Under the pieces are notes generated by a model. That model worked only from the letters and a program-made list of their open reading frames with translations, did no database searches and was not told where the DNA came from. A program made the translations under genes and the position numbers. Positions 9,951-18,644 of a DNA stretch of 64,000 nucleotides are shown here, piece after piece; within the stretch, counting starts at the first letter, position 1, and each line of letters begins with the position of its first letter. The stretch covers positions 248,001 through 312,000 of the forward strand of contig NZ_JACIDU010000002.1 of the NCBI RefSeq assembly GCF_014196535.1, given 5' to 3'. Source of the stretch: Allorhizobium borbori (GTDB lineage: Bacteria; Pseudomonadota; Alphaproteobacteria; Rhizobiales; Rhizobiaceae).

Positions 9951-10481
9951 CTAACCGGCGGAAGCCTCATCCTCTGCAGGAACACCGTCCGGATTGAGGT
10001 TGGCATCGACCGCTTTCAGAAGCCGGATCAGCGTCTTCACTTCCTTTCCGGAAAGCCCTGAAACGGCGAGCCGGTCGCAATTGGCAACCGAAGCCGTGAT
10101 GGACGAGACAGCACTGCGGCCAAGATCCGTGAGATAGACTTTGCTGAGACGTCCGTCGCCGGCATCATCGCGGCGGGCAAGAAAGCCCTGCGCTTCCATG
10201 CGTCCGATGGTGCGCGTCATGGTGGGCGGCTTCACGCCCAGCGCCTGCGCAAGCTGGCCGGTCGTCAGCCCGTCCTGTTCGAACAGGGCAAGAATGACGC
10301 CATCCTGCCCGGCATAAAGACCGGTGGCCGTGAGATTGCGCGACAGAACGGTGCGCAGCGAGCGCGATGCCTGAACGAGGCTGTTGGCAAGCGCTCCCGG
10401 TTCGGAAAGCGCCTCCTCGCGTTTGCGCAGGGCTTTTTCCTGCTTGCGCAGCGCCTTTTCCTGCTTGTCTTTCTTGCCCAC
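9951..10481 (-). CDS. MarR-family regulator with charged N-terminal helix
   Basis: The 176-residue protein has a MarR winged-helix domain at about 35-150 (TTGQLAQALGVKPPTMTRTIGRMEAQGFLAR, then a DGRLSKVYLT wing). Before it are about 27 residues of near-perfect heptads, QEKALRK repeated and then REEALSE, predicted to form a coiled-coil that MarR proteins normally lack. The start is a GTG at 10481 with AGAGG just upstream. It is divergent from the creatininase-like gene and lies upstream of the LacI gene on the same strand. The ligand and targets are unknown. Confidence 0.85.
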   Translation of the reverse strand: MGKKDKQEKALRKQEKALRKREEALSEPGALANSLVQASRSLRTVLSRNLTATGLYAGQDGVILALFEQDGLTTGQLAQALGVKPPTMTRTIGRMEAQGFLARRDDAGDGRLSKVYLTDLGRSAVSSITASVANCDRLAVSGLSGKEVKTLIRLLKAVDANLNPDGVPAEDEASAG

Positions 10482-10573
10482 GGCACCTCTCCCGCTTTCA
10501 AACGAAGCGCACCGCCGTTATACCGGCCTTATCGCCGAAAACTACCGGAAATCCCTGCGGGAAACGTTAATCC

Positions 10574-11332
10574 ATGACGCTCGAGATCGATGAAGCCGCC
10601 ATTGCCGTTCTGCCGCTTGGCGCACATGAACAGCACGGCCCCCACCTGCCCTTCGAAACGGATGCGATCATCGCCGCCGGTATTGTCGAACGCGTCAAAG
10701 CTGCGCTGCCTCCGGAACTTTCCGTGACTTTTCTGCCGGTTGAGCCCGTCGGCTACTCGATCGAGCACATGGATGTCGAGGGAACGAAAACCCTTGCCTA
10801 TGCGGAAGCCGTGGAGAAATGGCTGGGCATTGCCGGCTTTCTGGCGGCCCGCGGCGTGCGCAAACTGGTGATGCTGAACGCCCATGGCGGCAATTCGCCG
10901 CTGATGACCATCGTTGCAACCGAAGCCCGCGTGCGCTTCGGCATGCTGGTCGTCGCCACAAGCTGGACCCGCTTCGGCCTGCCGGACGGTGTGATTTCGC
11001 CGGAGGAAAAGGCCATCGGCATCCATGGCGGCGAAATCGAAACCTCGGTAATGCTGGCGCTTGCCCCCGAGACGGTGAAGATGGACCTCGCCCGGAACTT
11101 TCCCTCGAAGCAAACGGAATTCTGCAACTGCTTCACCCATCTGCGCGCCTATGGCCCGCATGCCTTCGGCTGGAAGATGCGCGATCTGAACGCCGACGGC
11201 GTGACCGGCAATGCCGCCGCCGCGACTGCCGAGAAGGGCGAGAAGCTGATTGCCCATACGGTGAAGGGCTTCATCGAACTTCTGCGCGATGTCGATGCCT
11301 TCGACCTCGCGCTTCTTGCCGAAACCCTTTGA
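10574..11332 (+). CDS. Creatininase-family amidohydrolase
   Basis: The 252-residue protein carries the metal-binding signatures of the creatininase family: [15 protein letters not shown] near the N-terminus, NAHGGNS around residue 100 and HGGEIETS around residue 155. Family members hydrolyse small cyclic or linear amides (creatinine, formamides of flavin synthesis) or trim peptide cofactors. An in-frame TAA lies two codons upstream of the ATG, so the N-terminus is fixed and is about 15-20 residues shorter than in many relatives, although the first metal motif is complete. It lies 77 bases upstream of the CobW-like gene on the same strand. Confidence 0.8.
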   Translation: MTLEIDEAAIAVLPLGAHEQHGPHLPFETDAIIAAGIVERVKAALPPELSVTFLPVEPVGYSIEHMDVEGTKTLAYAEAVEKWLGIAGFLAARGVRKLVMLNAHGGNSPLMTIVATEARVRFGMLVVATSWTRFGLPDGVISPEEKAIGIHGGEIETSVMLALAPETVKMDLARNFPSKQTEFCNCFTHLRAYGPHAFGWKMRDLNADGVTGNAAAATAEKGEKLIAHTVKGFIELLRDVDAFDLALLAETL

Positions 11333-11409
11333 AACGGGCGCAGTCAGCGCCTATATGGACGTCAGCTCTCGCGCCGCCCGGCGCACCCCATTCTTCCGAG
11401 GTTTTTTCC

Positions 11410-12492
11410 ATGACCGATGCGCAAACCGCCAAGCCCATTCCCGTCACCGTGCTCACCGGCTATCTCGGCGCCGGCAAGACGACGCTTCTGAACCGCATCC
11501 TCACCGAGAACCACGGCAAGAAATACGCGGTCATCGTCAACGAGTTCGGCGAAATCGGCATCGATAACGACCTGATCGTCGAGTCGGACGAAGAAATCTA
11601 CGAAATGAACAATGGCTGCGTGTGCTGCACGGTGCGCGGCGACCTCATTCGCGTCGTGGAAGGCCTGATGCGCCGTCCGGGCCGCTTCGATGGCATCATC
11701 GTGGAAACGACCGGCCTTGCCGATCCGGTTCCCGTCGCCCAGACCTTCTTCATGGATGATGACGTGCGCACCAAGAGCCAGCTCGACGCCGTCGTCGCGC
11801 TCGTGGATGCCAAGCATCTGCCGTTGCGCCTGAAGGACAGCCGTGAGGCCGAAGACCAGATCGCCTTTGCCGATGTCGTCGTGATCAACAAGACCGACCT
11901 CGTGACGAAGGAAGAAGCCGACGTCATCGAGGAGATCGTCCGCGCCATCAACCCCTCGGCCCGGGTCTACCGCGCCGAACGTTCGGGCGTGCCGCTGGAC
12001 AAGGTGCTGAACCAGGGCGCCTTCGACCTGAAGCGCGTGCTGGACAACGATCCGCATTTCCTCGATCACGACGATCCGGATCATGTCTGCGGTCCCGATT
12101 GCGACCATCATCACCACGATCATGGGCACGATCACGACCACCATCATCATGACCACGATCACCACCACGGCCATGTCTCGGCCATCCATGATGTGACCGT
12201 GCGCTCCGTTTCGCTGCGCGGCGGCGAACTGATCGCCGACAAGTTCTTCCCGTGGATCCAGAACCTGACGCAGACGCAAGGCCCGAACATCCTGCGCCTC
12301 AAGGGCATCATCGCCTTCAAGGGCGATCCGGACCGCTACGTGGTGCAGGGCGTGCACATGATCATCGAAGGCGATCACCAACGCCCGTGGAAGGAAGACG
12401 AGAAGCACGAAAGCCGCCTCGTCTTCATCGGCCGCGAACTCGATCCGGTCCAGCTTGAAGCCGCCTTCAAGGCCTGCGAGGCCTCTGCCTGA
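11410..12492 (+). CDS. CobW/COG0523-family metal-chaperone GTPase
   Basis: The 360-residue G3E-class GTPase has a Walker A motif (GYLGAGKT, 17-24), the family's metal site CVCC (70-73), a NKTD guanine-specificity motif near 157 and a C-terminal CobW domain. A loop of about 40 residues around 215-258 is very rich in His and Asp, which suggests metal storage or delivery. Members insert Zn, Co or other metals into client enzymes. The ATG at 11410 has GAGG 9 bases upstream; the frame is open upstream, but that part overlaps the creatininase-like gene in another frame and is not coding. It shares a TGATG junction with the WD40 gene, implying coupled translation. Confidence 0.9.
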   Translation: MTDAQTAKPIPVTVLTGYLGAGKTTLLNRILTENHGKKYAVIVNEFGEIGIDNDLIVESDEEIYEMNNGCVCCTVRGDLIRVVEGLMRRPGRFDGIIVETTGLADPVPVAQTFFMDDDVRTKSQLDAVVALVDAKHLPLRLKDSREAEDQIAFADVVVINKTDLVTKEEADVIEEIVRAINPSARVYRAERSGVPLDKVLNQGAFDLKRVLDNDPHFLDHDDPDHVCGPDCDHHHHDHGHDHDHHHHDHDHHHGHVSAIHDVTVRSVSLRGGELIADKFFPWIQNLTQTQGPNILRLKGIIAFKGDPDRYVVQGVHMIIEGDHQRPWKEDEKHESRLVFIGRELDPVQLEAAFKACEASA

Positions 12493-13484
12493 TGCCGACG
12501 GTTGCGCCTTACGACATCGAAGGTCACGTCGCCACCGCCGCCTTTTTGGGTGAAACCGCTTTTTTCGCAGCCGCCAGCGGTGAAATCCACCGGCTGGAGG
12601 GCGGCGCCAAAGTGACGGCGGCCCATGAGGGTCTTCTGACCTGCATTCGCGATCCCTACAGCGAAAGCCTGTTGAGCGGCGGCGAAGACGGTCGCGTTCT
12701 GCGCATCGCCGCAACCGGCGACGTCACCGAACTCGCCAACGTGCCGCGCAAGTGGATTTCCGCCGTCGCCGCCGGCCCGCAAGGCGCGGTGGGCTATGCG
12801 GTGGGCAAGTCCAGCTTCGTGCGCCTTGCCGATGGCACGGTGAAGGAATTTGCCGAAACCCGCACGGTGGAGGCCATTGCCTTCGCTCCGAAGGGCCTCA
12901 GACTGGCCGCCGCCCGCTATAATGGCGTGTCGCTGCACTGGGCCGGCATGAATGCCGAACCGATGGACCTTGAGTGGAAGGGCGCGCATACCATCGTCAC
13001 CTTCTCGCCGGATGGCCGCTTCGTCGTCACCGCCATGCAGGAAAACGCCCTGCACGGCTGGAAGCTCGATGGCGCCAAGACCGGTGCGGAAGCCCGCCAC
13101 ATGCGCATGACCGGCTATCCCGCCAAGGTGAAATCGCTGTCCTGGTCGCCCAAGGGCAAGTGGCTCGCCTCCTCCGGTGCACCCGCCGCCATCGTCTGGC
13201 CCTTCTCGGCCAAGGATGGCCCGATGGGCAAGGCCCCGCTTGAGCTCGGCACCCGCGCCGATATCATGACGACCTGCGTTTGCTTCCACAACACCGACGA
13301 AATCCTCGCCATCGGCTTCATCGACGGCATGATCCTCGGTGTGCGCATCGCCGACGGCAAGGAAGTTCTCCTGCGCCGCCCCGGCAAGGGGGCGATCACT
13401 TCGATGGGCTGGAGCGGTGACGGCAGGCTGTTGGCGTTTGCGTCAGAAGCCGGCGATTGCGGCATCATCGATATTGCGGGGTAA
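12492..13484 (+). CDS. WD40-repeat protein
   Basis: The 330-residue protein is a run of about seven WD40-like blades (recurring FSPDGR, SPKGKW, WSGDGR turn motifs), which gives a beta-propeller scaffold without evident catalytic residues. It has no signal peptide, so it should be cytosolic. Its ATG overlaps the stop of the CobW-like gene by one base, so the two proteins are probably made together and may form a GTPase-scaffold pair. That functional link is inferred from the gene arrangement only. Confidence 0.82.
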   Translation: MPTVAPYDIEGHVATAAFLGETAFFAAASGEIHRLEGGAKVTAAHEGLLTCIRDPYSESLLSGGEDGRVLRIAATGDVTELANVPRKWISAVAAGPQGAVGYAVGKSSFVRLADGTVKEFAETRTVEAIAFAPKGLRLAAARYNGVSLHWAGMNAEPMDLEWKGAHTIVTFSPDGRFVVTAMQENALHGWKLDGAKTGAEARHMRMTGYPAKVKSLSWSPKGKWLASSGAPAAIVWPFSAKDGPMGKAPLELGTRADIMTTCVCFHNTDEILAIGFIDGMILGVRIADGKEVLLRRPGKGAITSMGWSGDGRLLAFASEAGDCGIIDIAG

Positions 13485-13496
13485 AGAATCCCGCCC

Positions 13497-14429
13497 TCAC
13501 GGACGGAGCCGGACGAAGCGCTGTTCCAGAACCTCGTTTCCCCATTGCGTGCCGGGGTGCTCTTCCGCCAGAACGAACCCCCGCGCCTCGTAAAGGTGCC
13601 GGGCGGCGTGAAGGCCGGAGAAGGTCCAAAGATGGGTTTCGGCAAAGCCCTGCGCGTCGACAAACGCCAAGGCGGCATCCAGAAGCGCCTTGCCGCTGCC
13701 CGTTCCCCTGAGCCCGTCATCGACGATGAACCAGCGCAGATGGGCGATGCCGTCACCCATATCCTGTCCGTCGATGGCGACGGAGCCGAGAATCCGCCCA
13801 TTGCGGCTCACCGTCCACACCCCGTTCGCGGCGTGATGAAGACGACCGCAAAACTCGGAGAGCCCGCTGGCGACAACGCTTTCGAACGGCTGACCGAAGC
13901 CTGACGTGCGGGCATAATAGAGTGCATGCATCTCCGTGATGCGCGCGATGAGACCGGGACGGTATCCCTCCTCCACCCGAACGCCTGTCTCCGCGCGGGT
14001 TGCAGCGCCGGTCAGGGCGCCGGCATAGAGGTGAAGCCCCTCCCCGACCGTCCGGGCCTCGTCGGGCGTCAGTTGCACGAGGGCGCTGGCGACCTGATCG
14101 CGGGCGAACCGGTGGATCGCCGCCACGCGCTCCCGTCCCGCCGCCGTCAGGGACAAAAGCTTGAGGCGGGCGTCGTTCTTATCCTCACCTTCATGAAGGT
14201 CGCCCGCATCGACAAGCTTGCGCAACAGGCGACTGACGCTGGATTTTTCCAGATGCAGGCGCGCCCCAAGCTCACGCGCAGTGACGTTGCCATGCTCAAT
14301 CTCGATCAGGGCATGTACCGCGGATGGGGGAAGCGTGGTTCCGGCGAAATCGCCGCCCATGAAGCCCAGCTCCCGCACGAGCTGACGGGAAGCCGTTCTG
14401 ATGATGTCGATCGAATCCTCCGGAACCAT
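13497..14429 (-). CDS. MarR-GNAT fusion protein
   Basis: The 310-residue protein has an N-terminal MarR winged helix (residues about 1-130, with TARELGARLHLEKSSVSRLLRKL as the recognition region) fused to a GNAT acetyltransferase domain (about 150-310, with the acetyl-CoA loop GLRGTGSGKALL). Such fusions are known in bacteria, but their substrates are mostly undefined. I chose ATG 14429 (GGAAAG 11 bases upstream). A GTG at 14456 would add nine residues but lies inside an inverted repeat that looks like the gene's own operator. It is convergent with the WD40 gene, 12 bases away. Confidence 0.85.
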   Translation of the reverse strand: MVPEDSIDIIRTASRQLVRELGFMGGDFAGTTLPPSAVHALIEIEHGNVTARELGARLHLEKSSVSRLLRKLVDAGDLHEGEDKNDARLKLLSLTAAGRERVAAIHRFARDQVASALVQLTPDEARTVGEGLHLYAGALTGAATRAETGVRVEEGYRPGLIARITEMHALYYARTSGFGQPFESVVASGLSEFCGRLHHAANGVWTVSRNGRILGSVAIDGQDMGDGIAHLRWFIVDDGLRGTGSGKALLDAALAFVDAQGFAETHLWTFSGLHAARHLYEARGFVLAEEHPGTQWGNEVLEQRFVRLRP

Positions 14430-14445
14430 GGGATGAGGCTTTCCA

Positions 14446-14468
14446 TTTAGTTGCACAATACAACTAAA
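14446..14468. promoter_or_regulatory. Putative MarR-type operator
   Basis: TTTAGTTG and CAACTAAA form a perfect inverted repeat with a 7-base spacer, 17-39 bases upstream of the MarR-GNAT ATG. The spacing and position suit autoregulation by the MarR domain. Confidence 0.6.
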
Positions 14469-14569
14469 AAATCACCGCAAGCGAAACAAGTCAAGAGGTC
14501 GCCGGAAACGAAAGAAAGCGCCCCGCCGTTTCCAGCGAGACGCTTCTGCATGCGGGCAGGGAATGCGTA

Positions 14570-15160
14570 TCAGGCAGCTTTACGCTCACGGCCACCGCTC
14601 AGGCGGCGGCCGCTGGCGACCACCATTCCGGCGGCGCCGTCGAGCCAATTGTCCTTGAGTTCGAGCGCGAGGAAACGGTCGCGGGCAGTCGGGCCGGGCA
14701 TCATCAGCAGCTTCGTCTTTTCAGTGAAAAAGCCAAAGCGCTCGTAATAGGGCGCATCGCCGACGAGCAGGATGGCGCCGTGGCCGCGATCATGGGCGCG
14801 GGCGATCGCCGCGCGCATGAGGGCAGCACCGATGCCGCGCCCTTCATGGGCCGGATCGACCGCAAGCGGACCGAGCATGAGCGCGTCCACGGGGGTACCG
14901 GCCGGCGTGACGCCAGCCTCGACATTCCACAGGCGGACAGTGCCGATCACATGGCCCTGCGGATCGCGCGCCACCAGCGCCAGACCTTCGGCCGGCAGCC
15001 GGTTGCGGCGCAGCTTTTCCGAGGACTTCTTGCGGCGATCCGGCCCCATGGCGAGATCGAGCAGCTTTTCGCGCGCCAGAACATCACCGGCGTTCTCGTC
15101 ATCGACGGTGAACGCTGCGGGGGTGAAAAATGCACGCACATTGTCAAAAACAGTGGCCAT
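14570..15160 (-). CDS. GNAT-family N-acetyltransferase
   Basis: The 196-residue protein has the GNAT core, with the acetyl-CoA binding loop HEGRGIGAALMRAAIA around residues 110-125 and the downstream YYERFGF motif. The arrangement resembles YhbS-like acetyltransferases. An N-terminal segment of about 50 residues precedes the GNAT fold. The ATG at 15160 has GGGAGG 6 bases upstream. The substrate is unknown. It is preceded on the same strand by the ornithine decarboxylase gene's own transcription unit further upstream, 140 bases away, and could be either separate or distal to it. Confidence 0.82.
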   Translation of the reverse strand: MATVFDNVRAFFTPAAFTVDDENAGDVLAREKLLDLAMGPDRRKKSSEKLRRNRLPAEGLALVARDPQGHVIGTVRLWNVEAGVTPAGTPVDALMLGPLAVDPAHEGRGIGAALMRAAIARAHDRGHGAILLVGDAPYYERFGFFTEKTKLLMMPGPTARDRFLALELKDNWLDGAAGMVVASGRRLSGGRERKAA

Positions 15161-15302
15161 CGAAGCCTCCCGTTTCCAAATGCCGCCAGAACGGCAACCC
15201 AACGATGAATTGTGAAAGGTCGCCCCGGCCGTTCGCCGGGACTGACGCTTTGATCGACGCATTATCCGACGCCGAAGCGAATACGCTTCGGCCGGAAATG
15301 CT

Positions 15303-16436
15303 TTAGATCACGTAGGACTTCAGCGGCTCGAAGCCGTTGAAGGCGACGGCGGAGTAGGTCGTCGTATAGGCGCCCGTGCCTTCGATCAGAACCTCGTCGC
15401 CGATGGTCAGCGTCACCGGCAGCGGATACATGTTCTTCTCATAGAGCACGTCAGCCGAATCGCAGGTCGGGCCGGCCAGAACGCAGGGCTCCATTTCATC
15501 GCCGTCGCGCTCGGTGCGGATCGGGTAACGGATCGCCTCGTCCATGGTTTCGGCCAGCCCGCCGAACTTGCCGATGTCGAGATAGACCCAGCGATGCGTG
15601 TCGTTATCCGACTTCTTTGAAACTAGAACGACTTCCGCCTTGATGACACCGGCATTGCCGACCATGCCACGGCCCGGCTCGATGATCGTGCGCGGGATGT
15701 GGTTGCCGAAATGCTTGCGGAGTGCTGCGAAGATCGCCTGACCATAGGCTTCCGCCGCCGGCACGTCGCGCAGGTACTTCGTCGGGAAACCGCCGCCCAT
15801 GTTGACCATCTTCAGGTGAATGCCCTGCTTGGCAAGCTGCGAGAAGACGCGCTTGGCATCGGCCAGAGCCGCATCCCAGGCATCGACCTTCAGCATCTGC
15901 GAACCGACATGGAACGAAACGCCGTAGGATTCGAGACCGAGCTGATGGGCATAGACAAGTACGTCGACAGCCATCTGCGGCACGCAACCGAACTTGCGCG
16001 ACAGCGGCCATTCGGCCCCTTCGCCATCCGTGAGAACGCGGCAGAACACGCGGGCGCCGGGAGCGGCACGGGCCACCTTCTCGACTTCTTCATGGCTGTC
16101 GACCGCATAGAGGTTGACGCCGAGGGCATGCGCCCGCGCAACGTCGCGCTCCTTCTTGATCGTGTTGCCGTAGGAGATACGGTCGGCCGTTGCACCGGCG
16201 TCGAGCGCCATCTGGATTTCGGCAACGGAGGCGCAATCGAAGCTCGAGCCCATGTCGGCGAGCAGCTTGAGCACTTCCGGAGCCGGGTTGGCCTTCACGG
16301 CGTAATAGATCGAGCTATCCGGCAGGGCGTGACGGAAAGCGGAATAGTTGTCGCGGACCACGTCGAGATCGACGACGAGGCACGGACCTTCCGGACGACG
16401 GGTGTTGATGAAGTCGAGGATGCGCTGAGTGGTCAT
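15303..16436 (-). CDS. odc: Ornithine/lysine decarboxylase (fold III, PLP)
   Basis: The 377-residue protein is an alanine-racemase-fold decarboxylase of the eukaryote-like ornithine decarboxylase group. It has the PLP lysine in YYAVKAN (Lys48), the EPGRGMVG phosphate-binding loop and the GPTCDSADVLYE stretch with the cross-subunit catalytic Cys and Asp. It makes putrescine (or cadaverine if it accepts lysine) for polyamine synthesis. The ATG at 16436 follows a structured leader of about 420 bases that matches the position expected for the alphaproteobacterial speF RNA motif, so expression is probably controlled through this leader. Confidence 0.92.
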   Translation of the reverse strand: MTTQRILDFINTRRPEGPCLVVDLDVVRDNYSAFRHALPDSSIYYAVKANPAPEVLKLLADMGSSFDCASVAEIQMALDAGATADRISYGNTIKKERDVARAHALGVNLYAVDSHEEVEKVARAAPGARVFCRVLTDGEGAEWPLSRKFGCVPQMAVDVLVYAHQLGLESYGVSFHVGSQMLKVDAWDAALADAKRVFSQLAKQGIHLKMVNMGGGFPTKYLRDVPAAEAYGQAIFAALRKHFGNHIPRTIIEPGRGMVGNAGVIKAEVVLVSKKSDNDTHRWVYLDIGKFGGLAETMDEAIRYPIRTERDGDEMEPCVLAGPTCDSADVLYEKNMYPLPVTLTIGDEVLIEGTGAYTTTYSAVAFNGFEPLKSYVI

Positions 16437-16855
16437 CGGTCTATTCCCTAACGTTCCAAAGCTCCGGAAACCGGAGGACAAAGGGCATACGGGCGTGCGA
16501 ACAGGAACCAGCCGGTGGAGACCCCGGAACCTTCGCATACGCTCGACGCGCAAATGATGAACCGACACCCCGCCTAGGGCATCAATTCGGCTTTGTCTGC
16601 CATGGATTGGTGGGAAACCCGACCGCACTTCCGGCAATGATGGTGTGCCTCTTCAGTGACCCCGGCTGGTGGAAAGCCGGAAGAGAACCAGAAAGGCCCG
16701 CACCGTCGTTGCTTCAAGATGTCCTCGCATTTCCCGGTTGGCCGGAATAGCGACTGGAGGGGTTAGTTCCAGGTACCTTACCGATGACCTCACCTTAGGG
16801 ATAAATCCCAGTTCGAGGGTCGGCGGACACCCACAGGCACGTGCGACTTTGGGCA
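16437..16855 (-). ncRNA. Long structured 5' leader of odc, probable speF RNA motif
   Basis: The stretch has no credible gene and is full of hairpins on the minus strand, for example a CTCCGG/CCGGAG stem near 16462-16476 and a CCGGCT/AGCCGG stem near 16661-16680. A conserved RNA element called speF is known upstream of ornithine decarboxylase genes in alphaproteobacteria, and this leader has the right neighbour, strand and length. I did not fold it or score it against the Rfam model, so the identification rests on context plus visible stems. Its start is set from the promoter at 16862-16890. Confidence 0.65.
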
Positions 16856-16861
16856 GCCACG

Positions 16862-16890
16862 GAAATAGGGTTGTTCGCCGTCATAATCAA
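16862..16890 (-). promoter_or_regulatory. Putative promoter of the odc leader
   Basis: TTGATT (16890-16885) and TATTTC (16867-16862) are separated by 17 bases on the minus strand, which places transcription start near 16855, at the beginning of the structured leader. Confidence 0.5.
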
Positions 16891-16978
16891 GAACTTTTTC
16901 ACATGCGTTATCAAAAAATTCATTGAACAAAAGGCGGGGACTGTTCGATAAGAGAAAACAACAGGGAGAAACAAACAG

Positions 16979-17878
16979 ATGGATACGCTAACCCGCATCC
17001 GGGCCTTCATCGACGTCGTGGAAGCGGAAGGGTTTTCGGCGGCTGCACGCAAGACGGGACGTTCCAAGGCCCTGCTTTCCAAATATGTGCGCGAGCTGGA
17101 AGACGACCTCGGCGCGCTACTGCTCAACCGCACAACACGCCAGTTTTCCCTGACGGAAGCCGGCCACACCTATTACCGCACGGCCTCCGACATTCTGAAG
17201 GAGATCGACAACCTCGCCGATCTCGTGCGCGAGAACAATGCGGACCTCAAGGGCCGCCTGAAAATCTCCGTGCCGCGCACCTTTGTGGATGCGGATGTCG
17301 GCCAGTCGCTGATCGATTTCGCCCGCGAACATCCCGACCTCTCGCTGGACATCCTCGCCGATGATCGCTTTGTCGATCTCATCGAGGAAGGCTTCGATCT
17401 GGCAATCCGCGTCACGCGGCTGGAGGATTCGGGCATGATCGCGCGCAAGCTTGCACCGTTTCGCACCCATATCTGCGCCACGCCGCATTTCATCGCCATG
17501 CACGGGCCCTTCACCCACCCGCAGGATCTTTCCAACGTTCCCGCGATGATCGACAAGAACAGCCGCAACTACAACACGCTGCGTTTTGTCGACAAGGAAG
17601 GCAGCATCTTCACCGTGGGCATCAGCGGCCCCATCGAAGTCAATAGCCCGCAATCGACGCTGCGCGGCGCGTTGTCCAGCCTCGGCTTTGCCGCATTGCC
17701 CGATTTCATTGCCCATTCCTACCTGCGATCCGGCGCGCTGGTTTCTCTCTTCGATGAATATGTGCCGGAAGACCGTGGCATCTACGCCGTCTATCCGCAT
17801 CGTCGCTACCTGCCGGCCAAGGTCCGCAGCCTGGTGGATTACCTCTACAACTGGTTCCGCACCCACCAGCCGGAATGA
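16979..17878 (+). CDS. LysR-family transcriptional regulator
   Basis: The 299-residue protein has an N-terminal LysR winged helix (residues 1-60: FSAAARKTGRSKALLSKYVR) and a C-terminal inducer-binding domain. It resembles the broad AaeR/CrgA-like group. AGGGAG lies about 10 bases before the ATG. It is divergent from odc, and LysR regulators often control the gene they face, but the 540-bp space contains the odc leader and no clear T-N11-A operator could be assigned by eye, so a role in polyamine control is only a possibility. Confidence 0.87.
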   Translation: MDTLTRIRAFIDVVEAEGFSAAARKTGRSKALLSKYVRELEDDLGALLLNRTTRQFSLTEAGHTYYRTASDILKEIDNLADLVRENNADLKGRLKISVPRTFVDADVGQSLIDFAREHPDLSLDILADDRFVDLIEEGFDLAIRVTRLEDSGMIARKLAPFRTHICATPHFIAMHGPFTHPQDLSNVPAMIDKNSRNYNTLRFVDKEGSIFTVGISGPIEVNSPQSTLRGALSSLGFAALPDFIAHSYLRSGALVSLFDEYVPEDRGIYAVYPHRRYLPAKVRSLVDYLYNWFRTHQPE

Positions 17879-18008
17879 CCGGCTCAAGGCCGCGTGTTTT
17901 GACAGAAGCGGAAGCCTCACGCATTCTGCCGGCGCTTGTCCGGCCCTGATTCTGCCGGAATCACCCATCACACAGAACCATGACATGCCGCCCGGCGGGA
18001 ATCCCTTG

Positions 18009-18644
18009 ATGAGAAAAGCATTGCTTCTGGCCTTGGCTGCCCTCTTCCCCTCGCTGGCTGAGGCGCATCCACACGTTTTTGCCGAAGCACGGCTGGAAGT
18101 CATTTCCGATGATGCCGGGAACATCGCCGAGTTGCGCAATGTCTGGCGCTTCGATGAGGTCTTCTCCTCCAGCGTTCTCATGGATTTCGACAAGAACAAG
18201 AACCTGAAGCTTGACCCCGACGAGGCCGCGACGGTGGGGCAGACGGTGAAGGACTCTCTGGCCGACTACGGCTATTACATGAACATCAATGCCAACGGCA
18301 AAGAGCTGAAGGTCGCCCAGCCGGACACGATCAACGTGCTCTACCAGGACGGCAAGCTGCTGATGTTCTTCATCGTCAAGCCGGCGGAACCTTTACCGCT
18401 CAAGGGCCGCATCCTTCTCGGCGTCTGGGACCCCACTTTCTACACGTCGATCGATTTCAACCGCGACGAGGACATGGCGACCGATGGAAAAGCCATCACC
18501 GCCTGCAAGCGCACCGTCATCCGTCCCGATCCCGACGAAGTGATGAAGCAGAATCAGGACAAGCTGACAGCCGCCTTCTTCGACGATCCGGCCGGCACGA
18601 ACATGTCGAAGCTGTTCGCCATTCAACTGGAGCTGCAATGTTGA
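18009..18644 (+). CDS. DUF1007 periplasmic protein, partner of the nickel/cobalt exporter
   Basis: The 211-residue protein has a cleavable signal peptide (MRKALLLALAALFPSLAEA, ending before HPHVF) and belongs to DUF1007, a family commonly found beside NicO/RcnA-type transporters. HPHVF at the mature N-terminus supplies two His that could bind Ni or Co after processing. A segment near residue 60 (DFDKNKNLKLDPDE) resembles an EF-hand loop. The 3' end overlaps the NicO gene by 7 bases, which strongly suggests co-translation. An accessory periplasmic metal-binding role is inferred from the family context. Confidence 0.82.
   Translation: MRKALLLALAALFPSLAEAHPHVFAEARLEVISDDAGNIAELRNVWRFDEVFSSSVLMDFDKNKNLKLDPDEAATVGQTVKDSLADYGYYMNINANGKELKVAQPDTINVLYQDGKLLMFFIVKPAEPLPLKGRILLGVWDPTFYTSIDFNRDEDMATDGKAITACKRTVIRPDPDEVMKQNQDKLTAAFFDDPAGTNMSKLFAIQLELQC

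Noticed and set aside
11362-12714. Long open frame antisense to the CobW-like gene
   Set aside because: The opposite strand has Walker, CXCC and NKTD motifs; the antisense frame is low complexity with no start signal.
14515-14545. Terminator for the GNAT gene cluster region
   Set aside because: AAAGCG/CGCTT are too far apart and lack a good T-run; the stem is weak.
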